DNA of 64,000 nucleotides from Rhabdophis nuchalis. Its lineage: Eukaryota > Chordata > Lepidosauria > Squamata > Natricidae. Positions within the stretch are counted from its first letter, which is position 1. Each line of letters starts with the position of its first letter. Made by a program: the position numbers and the translations under genes. The stretch lies in NCBI GenBank assembly GCA_039707465.1, contig CM077644.1, positions 187,413,462 through 187,477,461 of the forward strand. Direction: 5' to 3'. The notes beneath the pieces were generated by a model. That model had not been told where the DNA came from. It was given only the letters and a program-made list of their open reading frames with translations, and ran no database searches. This document shows positions 30,540 through 41,149 of this stretch, piece by piece.

Positions 30540-30752
30540 AGGAGCTATAGGGAGGTGAAAACCTGATCAGTGGGTACATTTTACATTTGTACACCTTGCA
30601 CATGACACACATGTGCTAGGCACAAAATGAGTACGTATTCTATTATCGGAAGTCCTTGGGAATATTGTGTCAAAATTTTGTGGAAATCGGTGCAGTAGTT
30701 TTTGAGATTAGCTGCTTCATACAAACTATTTTACATTTTTATTTATATAGAT
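30540..30752 (+). repeat. right end of the unclassified repeat that starts at 28381
   Basis: The segment contains GTGGAAATCGGTGCAGTAGT and TTTTGAGATTAGC, and ends TTTATTTATATAGATA. The wording resembles RTE-type or Helitron-like repeat ends that are common in arthropods. This is pattern memory only. Confidence 0.45.
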
Positions 30753-31053
30753 AATAAGTAGTCCTTTGGATTTGAAGAAGACACATTGTTGTGCAATTCA
30801 TTTGAGAACACAGAAGTGGCTCTGTAATGTCAGTCTAGAAGCATAGACTTCTAGAGGTTTAGCATAGTGGGTACACTGGAAGTCTATTATTACAACAGTT
30901 GTGGATGTGATCCTCTGACACTACTCAGTTTTCCATCAGTTTTTGGTACCACCTGTCTTAGAAGCTGGGGTAAGCTTCATAGCACAGGGTTTCCCAGCAG
31001 CTTCTGTCAGCAGCTACAGTATCTATTCCCCTTAGCTAGATGTTACATTAGAA

Positions 31054-31377
31054 GGGACGTGGTGGCTCAGTGGCTGAGCTTGTCGATCGGAAAGGTCAGC
31101 AGTTCGAATCCCTAGTGCCGCATAACGGAGTGAGCTCCCATTACTTGTCCCAGCTTCTGCCAACCTAGAAGTTCGAAAGCATGTAAAAATTCTACTAGAA
31201 AAATAGGGACCACCTTGGTGGGAAAGTAACAGCGTTCCATGCGCCTTTGACATTTAGTCATACTGGCCACATGACCACAGAGACATCTTCGGATAGCGCT
31301 GGCTCTTTGGCTTTGAGATGAGCATTGCCCCCCCCCCCTAGAGTCAGGAACAACTAGCATATATATGCGAGGGGGAT
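31054..31377 (+). mobile_element. tRNA-derived squamate SINE, near full length
   Basis: The head GGGACGTGGTGGCTCAGTGG is followed by a good B box (AGTTCGAATCCCTAG). The body includes TTACTTGTCCCAGCTTCTGC, AAAATAGGGACCACC and CTAGAGTCAGGAACAAC. An 8-bp deletion in the A-box arm relative to the copy at 43315 is visible. The C13 run near 31328-31341 replaces a shorter run in other copies. Confidence 0.88.
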
Positions 31378-32867
31378 CTTGTAGGATTTCTTTCACAACA
31401 TCTAGGTAGCATTTACATGTATGATCTCAAGATCCCTTTCCAGTATTAAATTCACCACAAAGTAACTGGCAAGGTATTCAATGGTTGTCCATTCTAATGA
31501 TGCGCCCCCATGTGTCACAACTTCTTGGCTTCTGATAACCAAGAATTCAATGCTGGTAAATTCCATAGGATACAACACCTCCAGATTGGAGATACAGTCT
31601 TGTCAACAAATACCAGATGGATGGAGCAAAGAATACGCATGTAGTTGTTGATGTGCTGTTGATGCAGAGTCCAGGACTGTAATCTTTTAGCTTTGTGGAA
31701 AGCTTTTCTTATAACTATCAAATACATATATTTATTTAGATTTATATGCTGTCCAACTCCAAACAACTATATATAGTTCCTTTCAACTATTTCCTCTTTG
31801 CAACCTATAAATATGTCCCACTTATCAATTATTCACCAACTGCTTAATGAAATAATCATATAATTTAAAAAAATCATGAAAGTATAAACTAATTATTTTG
31901 GCAGGCTTCAAGGAAAATTGCCCAGATGTCGTATGCGCAGTTGTCAAGATCTCTGATGGAAAATACCCTCTACAAGCTTTATGTGGAAAGTTTAGTTTTA
32001 CTATTCAATACCATTCAGAATTTTCCCCAAAGGGTTGCATTTGTCAATGTTTCAATTTTATGAACTCAGTCTATGTAATGATCTAGATTTAAAGGAGAAG
32101 ATCATTCAAAACACCTCTTAAGGTTAAACACATTTTTTCCTTGGGACTTTACAGTAAGGAAGACACAGTTACTTTAAGGAGTTGCCAATGGATACATGCT
32201 GGAGTTTTCCCTTTCCCCTCTACAATTCCATACAGCTTCATAGCTAGTGTACTCATACAAGTATCACTTCAAAACCTATTAAATTTTTGATAGTACGATA
32301 CACTTAGAAGCAGGAGATACTCTTCTATATTTCATAATCTATCTATTTTTTATTAGTATATTTACTTAATTTGCATACACTTTCCCTCCAGCTACCTCTT
32401 GTTGGAAAATTCATCAGTTATAGTAAAATACCTCTTGAGCTAGAAAGGCTTCAAGGTGGTACAATTTACCTGAAAGGTATATAAAGCAGAGGGTATGACA
32501 CTCTGCTTTCCTATTTTGTGTATTATTTCCTGTATAGATTTGTTGAAAAGCAAGATTTGTATAGTTTGGTTCAATCTACAGAGGTCATAAAACAAAAATT
32601 CTTAACAGATCACACTTATTAAGATGAACTGAGCTAATGCAGAATGTAAATTCAGATACTAAAACTTGAAAGAAAATGTAAAATGCTTTAAAAGCAAAAT
32701 TATTTGCGTGCTAAGTAAATAATATATGCATATTTGCTCTGAGACTCGCCTTTTCTCCAAGATCTTAATACTTGTCTAAGTTAACTTTAACCAAGTCAAA
32801 CACTACTTTAAAATTCTAAATGATCCCTTTATTGATCACTATCCAATACATTCCAGTCTGTGTCAAG
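31378..32867. other. no gene recognised
   Basis: About 1.5 kb. The segment at 31898-32086 stays open in two frames but has no recognised family. No element termini were seen. Confidence 0.4.
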
Positions 32868-32970
32868 AGCTGTAAAGGTGCAGTGGTTAGAATGCAGGCT
32901 AACTCTGCTCACTGCCAGGAGTTCGATTTTCACCAGCTCACGGATGATTCAGCATTCCATCCTTCCAATT
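32868..32970 (+). mobile_element. tRNA-derived SINE, 5' fragment
   Basis: AAGGTGCAGTGGTTAGAATGC and GAGTTCGATTTTCACCAG give the A- and B-box regions, followed by CAGCATTCCATCCTTCC. This is the family of 11634-11860, truncated where a DNA-transposon fragment begins. Confidence 0.7.
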
Positions 32971-33155
32971 GACTCATTATTATAACAGTTGCAGTGCCCC
33001 AGGGTCATGTGATCACCTTTTGCAACCATCTGACAAGCAAAGTCAATGGGGAAGCCAGATTCACTTAACAACTGCATTAGCAATTTAACAACTGCAGTGA
33101 TCCACTTAACAATCATGACAAAAAGGTTGTAAACTGGGGCAAAATTCATTTAAAA
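32971..33155 (-). mobile_element. mariner-like MITE fragment
   Basis: In reverse complement it matches the interior of the complete element at 38653-39028 (GTTAAGTGAATCTGGCTTCC, CATTGACTTTGC, GTCAGA.GGT, GATCACATGACCC). Both termini are lost. Confidence 0.65.
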
Positions 33156-33289
33156 TTGTCTCTGCAACAGAAATGTTGGGGTCAATTGTGCTTGTAAGGT
33201 TAAGAAAGATTTCGAGTAGGTTACTTTGAAAAAGGTAACCAAAATGATTAAAAACAACAACAAGAGCAACTGCACGGGATGGTTATGAT

Positions 33290-33894
33290 ACAGAGGTGGA
33301 GGTGGGAGACCTTGGCGAGTTTGGGCGAGCGGCGTGGAGCAGAGCGGCCTGAAGCGGCCTGAGCGGCCTGAAGCGGCTGGTGTGGCTTTGGAGCGCGGCC
33401 CTTGGAGCGTGGCCCTGAAGCGGCCCCGAAGCAGCCTCGTAGCTCACCCTGCAGTCCAGTGGAGAGACTGCGGTGAGCGACGGAAGACCTGTGGCCATGG
33501 GGGGTCGCGGCAAGTGGCGGTAAGCGGCAGGGGAGGCTTGGAACGGCAGGACGAGTGGCGAGTGGCAGAGCAACTCGGAATCGGCCTGGAACGTTGGCGG
33601 TGGCGTTGCCCCGGCGCGGCTGCGCTGAGCGGCTGAAGATCTGCGGCGGAGGGGCTGCGGTGAGCGATGGCGAGCAGCGAGGAGGCCTGGAGCGGCCCGG
33701 CGTTGGCGCGGTCCCACCGCGGCCCTGGCGCGGCCGTGCAGCCCGGTAGAAGATCTCTGTTGAGTGGCGGGGAGCGGTTGGGCGGCCTGAAATGGCCCCG
33801 GCACCGGCGTTGTCCCGGCACAGGCCGGAGTGGAACCAGGCCGACAGCTGGAGAGGAGCCTGGAGTGGTGTGCCAGAGACAGAGATATGGACTC
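33290..33894 (+). promoter_or_regulatory. GC- and CpG-rich 5' leader of the L2-group LINE
   Basis: The region is sharply more GC-rich than its surroundings and is built from imperfect short repeats such as GAGCGGCCTGAAGCGGCCTG. LINE promoters are internal and lie in the 5' untranslated region, so this is the likely promoter (inference). The 216-codon minus frame (33283-33933) is a GC-driven shadow. Confidence 0.55.
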
Positions 33895-34119
33895 ATGGAG
33901 GGCTTTTGGACCATTCTCCCTCCTTATGAACAACTAGGCACAAATCCACTAACTTTTACCATCTATACGTACTATGATTCATCTTTATGCCCCCCCTCCC
34001 TTCCCCCTGGAAAAGACCTCTCCATCCCATGTGTTTTTAAATATCTTTCCTACCCATCCATCCTGTATATATTTTCGATCTGCACTGTCGCCACTTTAGT
34101 CGGGCTTGCTGTTGTATAA
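33895..34119 (+). CDS. small frame upstream of the LINE ORF2, hydrophobic C-terminus
   Basis: The 74-codon frame starts at ACTCATGGAG. The same frame is open back to an ATG at 33667, giving 150 codons. It sits where an ORF1 would be. I see no RNA-binding, coiled-coil or esterase motif. The last ~24 residues (SILYIFSICTVATLVGLAVV is the end) look like one membrane-spanning helix. It precedes the next frame by 75 bp. Only one copy reaches this far 5', so conservation cannot be judged here. Confidence 0.35.
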   Translation: MEGFWTILPPYEQLGTNPLTFTIYTYYDSSLCPPSLPPGKDLSIPCVFKYLSYPSILYIFSICTVATLVGLAVV

Positions 34120-34194
34120 TTTTATGCGTTTTACCATCTTAAGCATGTTTACCATCTTTAGCGCTCCTCCTTTTATAGCCAGTGTGGCCTGGGA

Positions 34195-37100
34195 ATGCTA
34201 GCGTATTCAAGGTTAGACCTTCTTTGCCTGCGGGAGTCTCCCCTCTCGCAGGCCTGGCCCCCGGGTCTAACACGGGCCCACCTCGAGGATGGATTGATTG
34301 ATCCAGAGAGGTGGGCGCAGCGCAAACTTAGGGGGTTTTTAAACAAATTTTTAATTCGGCTTTTAGAGGGTTCTGGGGCGGGGGGAGGGCTCATCCAGTC
34401 AGGGGGGGGTCAAGATATAGGGCCGGCTGGCGGAAGTAGGATAAAGGAGGGGTCCACTAGGGAGGGGGGATTGGGGGTTGTCTCTGTTGAGGGCCGTCCC
34501 ATTCGATTGGTCTTGGGGAGGGGCAGGGGCGGTGGGAGACAGGATGTCCATCGTGGGTTGGAGGCTCGTGGTCGCTGGTTACGAGCGGTCACTTGCCCCA
34601 ACCCCCTGTACTCCGCTCGTGGGCTAGGCGGTCAGGGACTACAGAGTCGGGGCCCCAGGCTGATGTTCTGCAACGCCAGGTCAGTGGTGAACAAAGCCCC
34701 CCTCATAAATGACCTTGTGTCAGAGGGGGACCCGGACCTGGTGGGAATTACGGAGACCTGGTTGGGCCCCGAGGGGGGTTTACCCCTCGTGGAAATGTGC
34801 CCACCAGGCTACCGTGCATTTCATCGGCCTAGGGCCCTAGGCAGGGGTGGGGGGGTGGCGGTTATTGTTAAGGAAAGTCTGGAGCCGAAGGAGACCACTG
34901 TGCCTCAGACGACCGGCTGTGAGTCCCTCTTCGTGAAATGGGGCCTAGGGAGGCAGTTGGGCTTGCTGCTTGTATACCTGGTTCCCCGCTATGTAACAGC
35001 AGCCCTGCCCGAGCTACTCGAGGTGATCGCCGCGATGGCGGTGGACTTATAGTCATGGGGGACTTTAACCTGCCATCGGCGGGTGAAACATCCGAGGCAG
35101 CTCGGGAGTTCATGGCTTCCATGACGGCCATGGACCTGACCCAAGTAGTTCAGGGCCCCACTCACGAGGGAGGACACACGCTGGATCTGATTTTTGTCTC
35201 TGGACACTGGATTAGTGATCTCGGAACAGGGGATTTACTCATCTTACCCTTGTCATGGACAGATCACTCTCTCCTTCGGATAGACTTTCCAACCGTCACA
35301 CCTCACTGCGGGGAGGCGGAACCGGAGACACCAGGTTGGTTCCGCCCCAGGCGCCTGATGGCCCCGGAAAGGTTCCAGAGGGAGCTTGGGCCAGTATCTG
35401 TATCCCTGCCCCGCGGCTCGACTGAGGACCTAGTGGCCGCATGATATAGTGCGGCCATGGGGGCCTTGGACCGAGTCGCGCCCTTGCGGCCTCTCATGCG
35501 GCGTCGAGTCACCCAGGCTCCTTGGTTTACCAAGAAGCTTCGGGAGATGAAACGCCGCAAGAGACGCCTAGAGAGTAGGTGGAGATCTTCTTGATCCGAA
35601 GCTGACCGAACACTAGTGAGAGACCATATTAGGACTTATTTAGTGGCGCTAAGAGTGGCCAAACATGAGTATTGTGCCACCCTTATCGCATCCGCGGAAA
35701 ACCGCCCTGCCGCCCTGTTTGGGGTGACCCGCTCCCTCCTTCATTTGAGGCCGCGGGAAGCCCCTCTGCAGGGTCGAGCAGAGGAATTTGGAGTATTTCT
35801 GCAGGACAAAATCACTCAGATTCGAAACGAGTTGCCCTCCACTAGTGGCCCAGTCGGGGCGTCCGGTGCTGGTCTTGAGATAACACCTTGGGAGGAGTTC
35901 GACTTTGCTACTACCGAGGATATGGACAGGTTGCGGAGGAACCTTAGAGCCACCACATGTTTATTGGACCCGTGCCCCTCCTGGCTTGTACTAGCATCCT
36001 GGGAGGTGACACGAGGCTGGCTCCAGGGCATTGTGAATTCATCTCTGAGTGAGGGGTACTTGCCCACCGTTTTGAAAGAGGCGGTGGTGAAGCCCCTCCT
36101 CAAGAAGCCATCCCTAGACCCAGCTTTATTAGAGAACTATCGTCCCGTCTCCAACCTTCACTTTTTAGTGAAGGTTGTTGAGAGTGTGGTGGCTCAACAG
36201 TTTCCCCGACATCTGGAGAAAGTTGATTATCTAGACCCGCGGCAGTCTGGCTTCCGGCTCAGTCACAGCACCGAGACGGCATTGGTCGCATTGGTTGATG
36301 ATCTCTGGAGGGCACGGGATAGAGGTTGTTCCTCTATCCTTGTCCTATTAGACCTCTCAGCGGCTTTTGATACCATCGACCATGGTATCTTATTGCACCG
36401 ATTGGGGGGGGGGTTGGGGCTGGGAGGCACCGTTCTATGGTGGTTCTCATCCTACCTCTCTGGTCGGTTGCAATGGGTGTTGGCAGGAGGGCAGAGGTCG
36501 TCCCCGAGGCCCCTCACATGTGGGGTCCCTCAGGGGTTGGTCCTCTCTCCCCTTCTGTTCAACACCTATATGAAGCCACTGGGCGAGATCATCCGTGGTT
36601 TTGGGGTGAAATACCATCTATACGCTGATGACACTCAGTTGTACATATCCACCCCAAACCACCCCAACGATGCCGTCGAAGTGCTGTCCCGGTGTCTAGA
36701 GGCCGTACGGATCTGGATGGGTAGTAACAAACTCAAACTCAACCCGTCCAAGACCGAGTGGCTGTGGTTTCCGGCACCCCGGTTCAGCCAGTTAAGTCCA
36801 ACACTGGCCATTGGGGGCGAACAACTGCCCCCCTTGGAGAGGCGCGCAACTTGGGTGTTCTCCTGGATTCCCGGCTGTCCATGGAGGACCATGTGGCGGC
36901 TGTGGCCAGGGGGGCGTTCTATCAGGTACGCCTGATACGCCAGTTGCGCCCCTTACTGGACCGGGGAGCCCTTCGCACAGTCACTCAAGCACTTGTGACA
37001 TCCCGGCTGGATTACTGCAACGCTCTCTACATGGGGCTCCCCTTGAGGTGCACTCGAAAGCTACAGTTAGTACAGAATGCGGCCGCGCGGGTGATTATGG

Positions 37101-37467
37101 GTGCCTCAAGGCAAACCCACGTAACACCTCTCCTGCGCGAGCTGCACTGGCTGCCTGTGGCCTTTCGGGTGCGCTTCAAGGTGTTGACAACCATCTTTAA
37201 ATCACTCCATGGCTCGGGGCCTAGCTATATATGAGACCGCCTCCTGCCCCATACATCCCTTTGTCCGATCCACTCCCACAGAGAGGGCCTTCTCCGGGTG
37301 CCGTCGGCGGGGCAATGCCGGTTGGCGACACCCAGGGGAAGGGCCTTCTCTGTGGCGGGCCCGGCCCTCTGGAACGACCTACCCCCCACCTTCGCACTAT
37401 CTCGGACCTCCGCCTCTTCCGCCAACGTCTTAAGACGTATTTATTTCAACAAGCCGGCCTAGGATAG
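34195..37467 (+). pseudogene. L2-group LINE ORF2: endonuclease and reverse transcriptase, broken
   Basis: The ORF2 protein would nick DNA with an APE-type endonuclease and prime reverse transcription there. Endonuclease motifs are MFCNARSVVNKAPL (about 34662), GITETWLGP (about 34743), VMGDFNLPSA (about 35054) and TDHSLL (about 35260). RT motifs follow, with LDLSAAFDTID at about 36346 and YADDTQLYIS at about 36620. Breaks are a frameshift near 35040, TGA at 35442-35444 (TGG in the other copy), TGA at 35592-35594 (CGA), a one-base deletion near 36840, TGA at 37232-37234 (CGA), and a one-base deletion near 37387. It cannot make a full protein. Confidence 0.9.
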
Positions 37468-37668
37468 CCCCCCGTTTCTGACTTTTTAAAAATAAATTAT
37501 AATTTGGGAAGGTTTTTAACATGGGTTTTAGCACGGGTTAACTAATTTAATATATTTTAAATTGACATTTATTGTATTTTATGGTTTTAACAATGCCTGT
37601 GCGCCGCCCTGGGTCCTAACAAGGAGAAGGGCGGGGTATAAATTTAATAAAATAAAATAAAATAAATT

Positions 37669-38239
37669 TGGAGTCCTTCAAATTTATTACAACTCAGTAG
37701 AATACAGTGGCTGCTTTTACATTATTACAGAAGAAGAGCTGGAAATGACAGCAAGAACAAACAGGCTGCTTTGAGCTTTGTTTACATTTAATTTCTTTTT
37801 AGTATCTTCTCTATTCTTTGCCAATGCCACTGGCAGATAATTATTGCTAAATACCAGTGCTGCTTGGAATTCCCATTTTGGAGAAGAATTTTCATCTTTG
37901 AAATCATCATTCATTAAACAGGACAGGAGGCACAACACTTGAATGCTACAACAGTCTCACTCCAGCACACACTGCCCTACAGAGAAAAGTTCCCTGGTTT
38001 CACAAAAAGGATTTTTTAAATGTAAGAGTCTTTGTGGCTAGTTTTCTTCAGAAAATGTTTGAATTAAAAATGGATTGTAGAAACTGTACAGGGGCAAGTA
38101 TGGTCTACGGTGGTATCTCCTATTCCAAGAGAAAGTTGACTCCATAGTTTGTCTTCCTGATCTTCATGGATCTATTCTTGTATTTTGAAGAGACAACTTG
38201 AATTCAACTAAATTTACATATTTCATTTGTTCTCTCTTT
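37669..38239. other. no gene recognised
   Basis: About 570 bp between the L2-group LINE and a CA repeat. The 73-codon minus frame at 37717-37938 shows no known motif. Confidence 0.45.
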
Positions 38240-38245
38240 CACACA

Positions 38246-38281
<36 letters not shown>
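38240..38281 (+). repeat. (CA)n microsatellite
   Basis: Twenty or so CA units, interrupted once by ATA. Confidence 0.97.
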
Positions 38282-38284
<3 letters not shown>

Positions 38285-38406
38285 TCTCTCTTTTCTAGGT
38301 GGATGAGACTCTAGTTTTAGCTGCTCTGTCTTAGTAAAGTGCTCACTCAGAAAGCATAAATATTTGTTTAATGTTAAAATTAAAGCACTTTAAAGGTAAC
38401 TGCAAG

Positions 38407-38624
38407 TACCCTATTTCCCGAAAAATAAGCCCTTCCCAGATAATAAGCCCAATTGGGCTTTTGAGCGCATGCGCTAAAGTAAGCCCTCCCTGAAAATATT
38501 GCAATACAGCAGCAGCCATGAGGTGACCATGTTCGCTGCCTCCTGCACTTCAAAAATAATAAGACCTCCCCAAAAATAAGGCCAAGTGCTTATTTCGGTA
38601 GTCAAAAGTTTGGGAAACACAGTA
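38407..38624. mobile_element. MITE with TA ends, 'ATAAGCCC' family
   Basis: It begins TACCCTATTTCCCGAAAAAT and ends GGGAAACACAGTA, giving partly decayed inverted termini starting at TA dinucleotides, as in mariner/Tc1 elements. ATAATAAGCCC-type units are repeated within it. It is 218 bp and non-coding. Confidence 0.7.
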
Positions 38625-38652
38625 GTTTAGAAGATACTGAGGAGGTGAAAAG

Positions 38653-39028
38653 TACAGGTAGTCTTTGACTTATGACCACAAATGAGCCCAAGATTTATGT
38701 TGCCAAGTGAGACAAGTGAGTATGGCCCAATTTAATGATCTTTCTTGCCACAGTTGTTAAATAAATCAGTGCAATTGTTAAGTTAGTCACACATTTGTTA
38801 AGTGAATCTGGCTCTCCCATTGACTTTGCATGTCAGAAGGTCATAAAAGGGGATCACATGACCCCAGGACACTGCAATCATCATAAATATGAGTCAGTCT
38901 AAATTTTAATCATATGATCACGGGGGTGCTGCAATGGTCACAAGTGTGAAAAATGGTCATAAGTCACTTTTTCAGTGTAATTTTGAACACTTACTAAATG
39001 AACTGATGTAAATTGAGGATTAGCTATA
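38653..39028. mobile_element. mariner-like MITE, complete
   Basis: It begins TACAGGTAGTCTTTGACTTA and ends with the decayed inverted terminus ATTGAGGATTAGCTATA. The TA at each end fits a mariner-type TA target duplication. The interior (CACAGTTGTTAA, GGGGATCACATGACCCC) is shared with the fragment at 32971-33155. No transposase frame is present. Confidence 0.78.
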
Positions 39029-41149
39029 GTGGCTAAGAATATGGGATATATTAGGAGAAGTTATAATGATCTTGAGAGTATTCCTATTTCAGAGGGCAAT
39101 TTTTCAGCAACCGAGAAAAAAAATAAAAAATCACTCAGTATTTGAAACCAAGTGAAGGAAAGGACAATGACATTGGACAATACAGCCAATGAAGGATGAT
39201 TTTACCTTTCACACATTCCATACTAGATGATGAGTAGGTCTTAAAAGATCTTGAAAAAATTCAGATCTTTAAGAGGCACAGTTGACTTGGTCTCTATGTT
39301 GGTCCTGGCCAAGCAATGCCCTCTACAAAGGGAATGTATCAGGAGCAGCATCAAAGGGAGAATTTGAGATGATAAATAGCATAAATAATATCACTTATGG
39401 AAGATCCTGTACAGTCCCAATTTTATGAATGTGCCTCAAACAAATATGTATAAGTCTTCTTGTTTAAAATACAAATCCAATTCCTCATACATTTAACCAG
39501 ATAAAATAAATAGAGGTGTAGTTAATAAATGTAAAAAGCAATATCTTATTAAACATTTTCTTTCAGATAGTAATGGATTCTACATTGATAGATATGCTGG
39601 AAGAAAATGATCTGTTGAAAAGGACAAAACTCAATTAGTAAGGTTGACTAAAGATGCTGTGAAGCAGACTCAAAAGTTGGATACCAAGGACAGAAGAAAC
39701 ATTAAGAATTTAAATATCAAAAGTTATAAGGGGAGTCAAACAAGCCCTGCATTGTTAGAAATGAATCTTTAACAACTTACTCAAATGACTGGACTGAAAA
39801 CCAGTCTAGGTTTGTAACAAAAATAGGAAAAATGGGACTAAACAAATGCATGAATCTGCAGCAAATGAACAAGAAAAAAACTTTAAATTTAGAGAATAAA
39901 GCAGACTGGACCCCTGATGGTGCAAATATACTAGATTGATTGGAAACAGTTTTGAATACAACTCAAGAAACGAGGAAAGTAGATGACTCTGTGATTAGAC
40001 TGGGTTCTGTAAGTCACCAAAGATAATTACAGCTACACAATCACAAAAGAATCTATTCTAAATCAGTGATAATGCCAAACAAATTAGTTGTACTCAATTT
40101 CCACTAAAACTATATGCTTTTTAGCTTAGCGTGAGTACATAGGTCTTTTAAATATCTTAAAGTCCATCTTTGGAGAAGGAGAGGTATATAAATCAAATAA
40201 AACTAAACTAAACTAAACTAAATGGTTTAATACCTGCCACATTATCTTAAAAAGATACTGTTTTTCTAGAATATATATATTTTGATGGAATCAGCATTGA
40301 GGATATAATAATATACAGAGATCTGGACACTTCTATTTATAAATGTAAGGAGAAATGCAGAGAATGGCTTAACTATTTTTAAGATGTTTTTTGAAAATCA
40401 ATCTCCTTTGTAGCTTTCAATTGTAGCCTCTGTAAAGATAATAATTACATGGAAGAGAAATGCCCTTCAAATCTTATTGATTTACATTGGTCTCAAAAAA
40501 TCCACTCTTACCTAACATACAATTAACTGCTGAAGAGTCTAATTGGGAAGCTTCAATTGCTACTCAGGACATGTACAAATGCCTGTTGAAAGGATGAAGT
40601 CTTTCACCCCACAAGAGAAAGCTTTATTGAATACATTCTAGTCCTGCCAATTACTTATTCAGAGAGAGATACTGGATAGTTGGAATTGTGTAATTAAAAA
40701 AATATATACATGCCTCTGAGATCCCAAGTATATGCCATTGTGAGATTAAGTGAATGTAAATTGTGTATAGATAAAAATGGGAATTATAGAATCAGAACAG
40801 TTTTGGGAGAAATGCAAATCTGGACATGGAACTTTTATTTAGTAATGAGAAGGATGAGGGTATGGGGAGGTTGCATAGAAAAAAAAACTTTTAGTAGGCA
40901 ACAAAGTACACAAAAGGAGATTTGATGGCAGTTGCAAACTAACTTGAAATGAGGTACTTGGATTAAAAGGAACTGGGAAGAGAGCCAAAAGAAAAATCAA
41001 CTAAAGTTCCATCAAATAGACCTTATTTATCCAGTGAAGTCTAATGTTAGTGTATTGAGTCTTCTCAAATGCGACATTGTATTCCTTGATGCTTGAGCTG
41101 AGTAATACCATATTCAAACCAATTGGCAAGTTAATTCTTACTTCCAGTT
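39029..41149. other. AT-rich stretch, no gene recognised; LINE-like tail at 40110-40223
   Basis: AT-rich sequence without long frames. GGAGAAGGAGAGGTATATAAAT followed by an (AAACT)n run ending at 40223 looks like an L2-type 3' terminus. The sequence at 39540-40000, with many AAG/GAA codons, could be an old ORF1 of the following LINE, but this is not supported. Confidence 0.4.

Larger units (their letters stand above)
33290..37668 (+). mobile_element. L2-group LINE, near full length, decayed
   Basis: This 4.4-kb plus-strand copy has a GC-rich leader (33290-33894), a small upstream frame, an endonuclease-RT region (34195-37467) and a 3' untranslated region. It ends with TGCGCCGCCCTGGGTCCTAA, GGGCGGGGTATAAATTT and an (AAAAT)n tail. 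The RT part is highly similar to the minus-strand copy at 1031-3369. The 5' boundary is approximate, and I could not define a target duplication. Confidence 0.85.

Noticed and set aside
33283..33933. 216-codon minus-strand frame and a 156-codon companion (33444-33914)
   Set aside because: They lie in the GC-rich LINE leader, where stops are rare by composition, and they show no domain.
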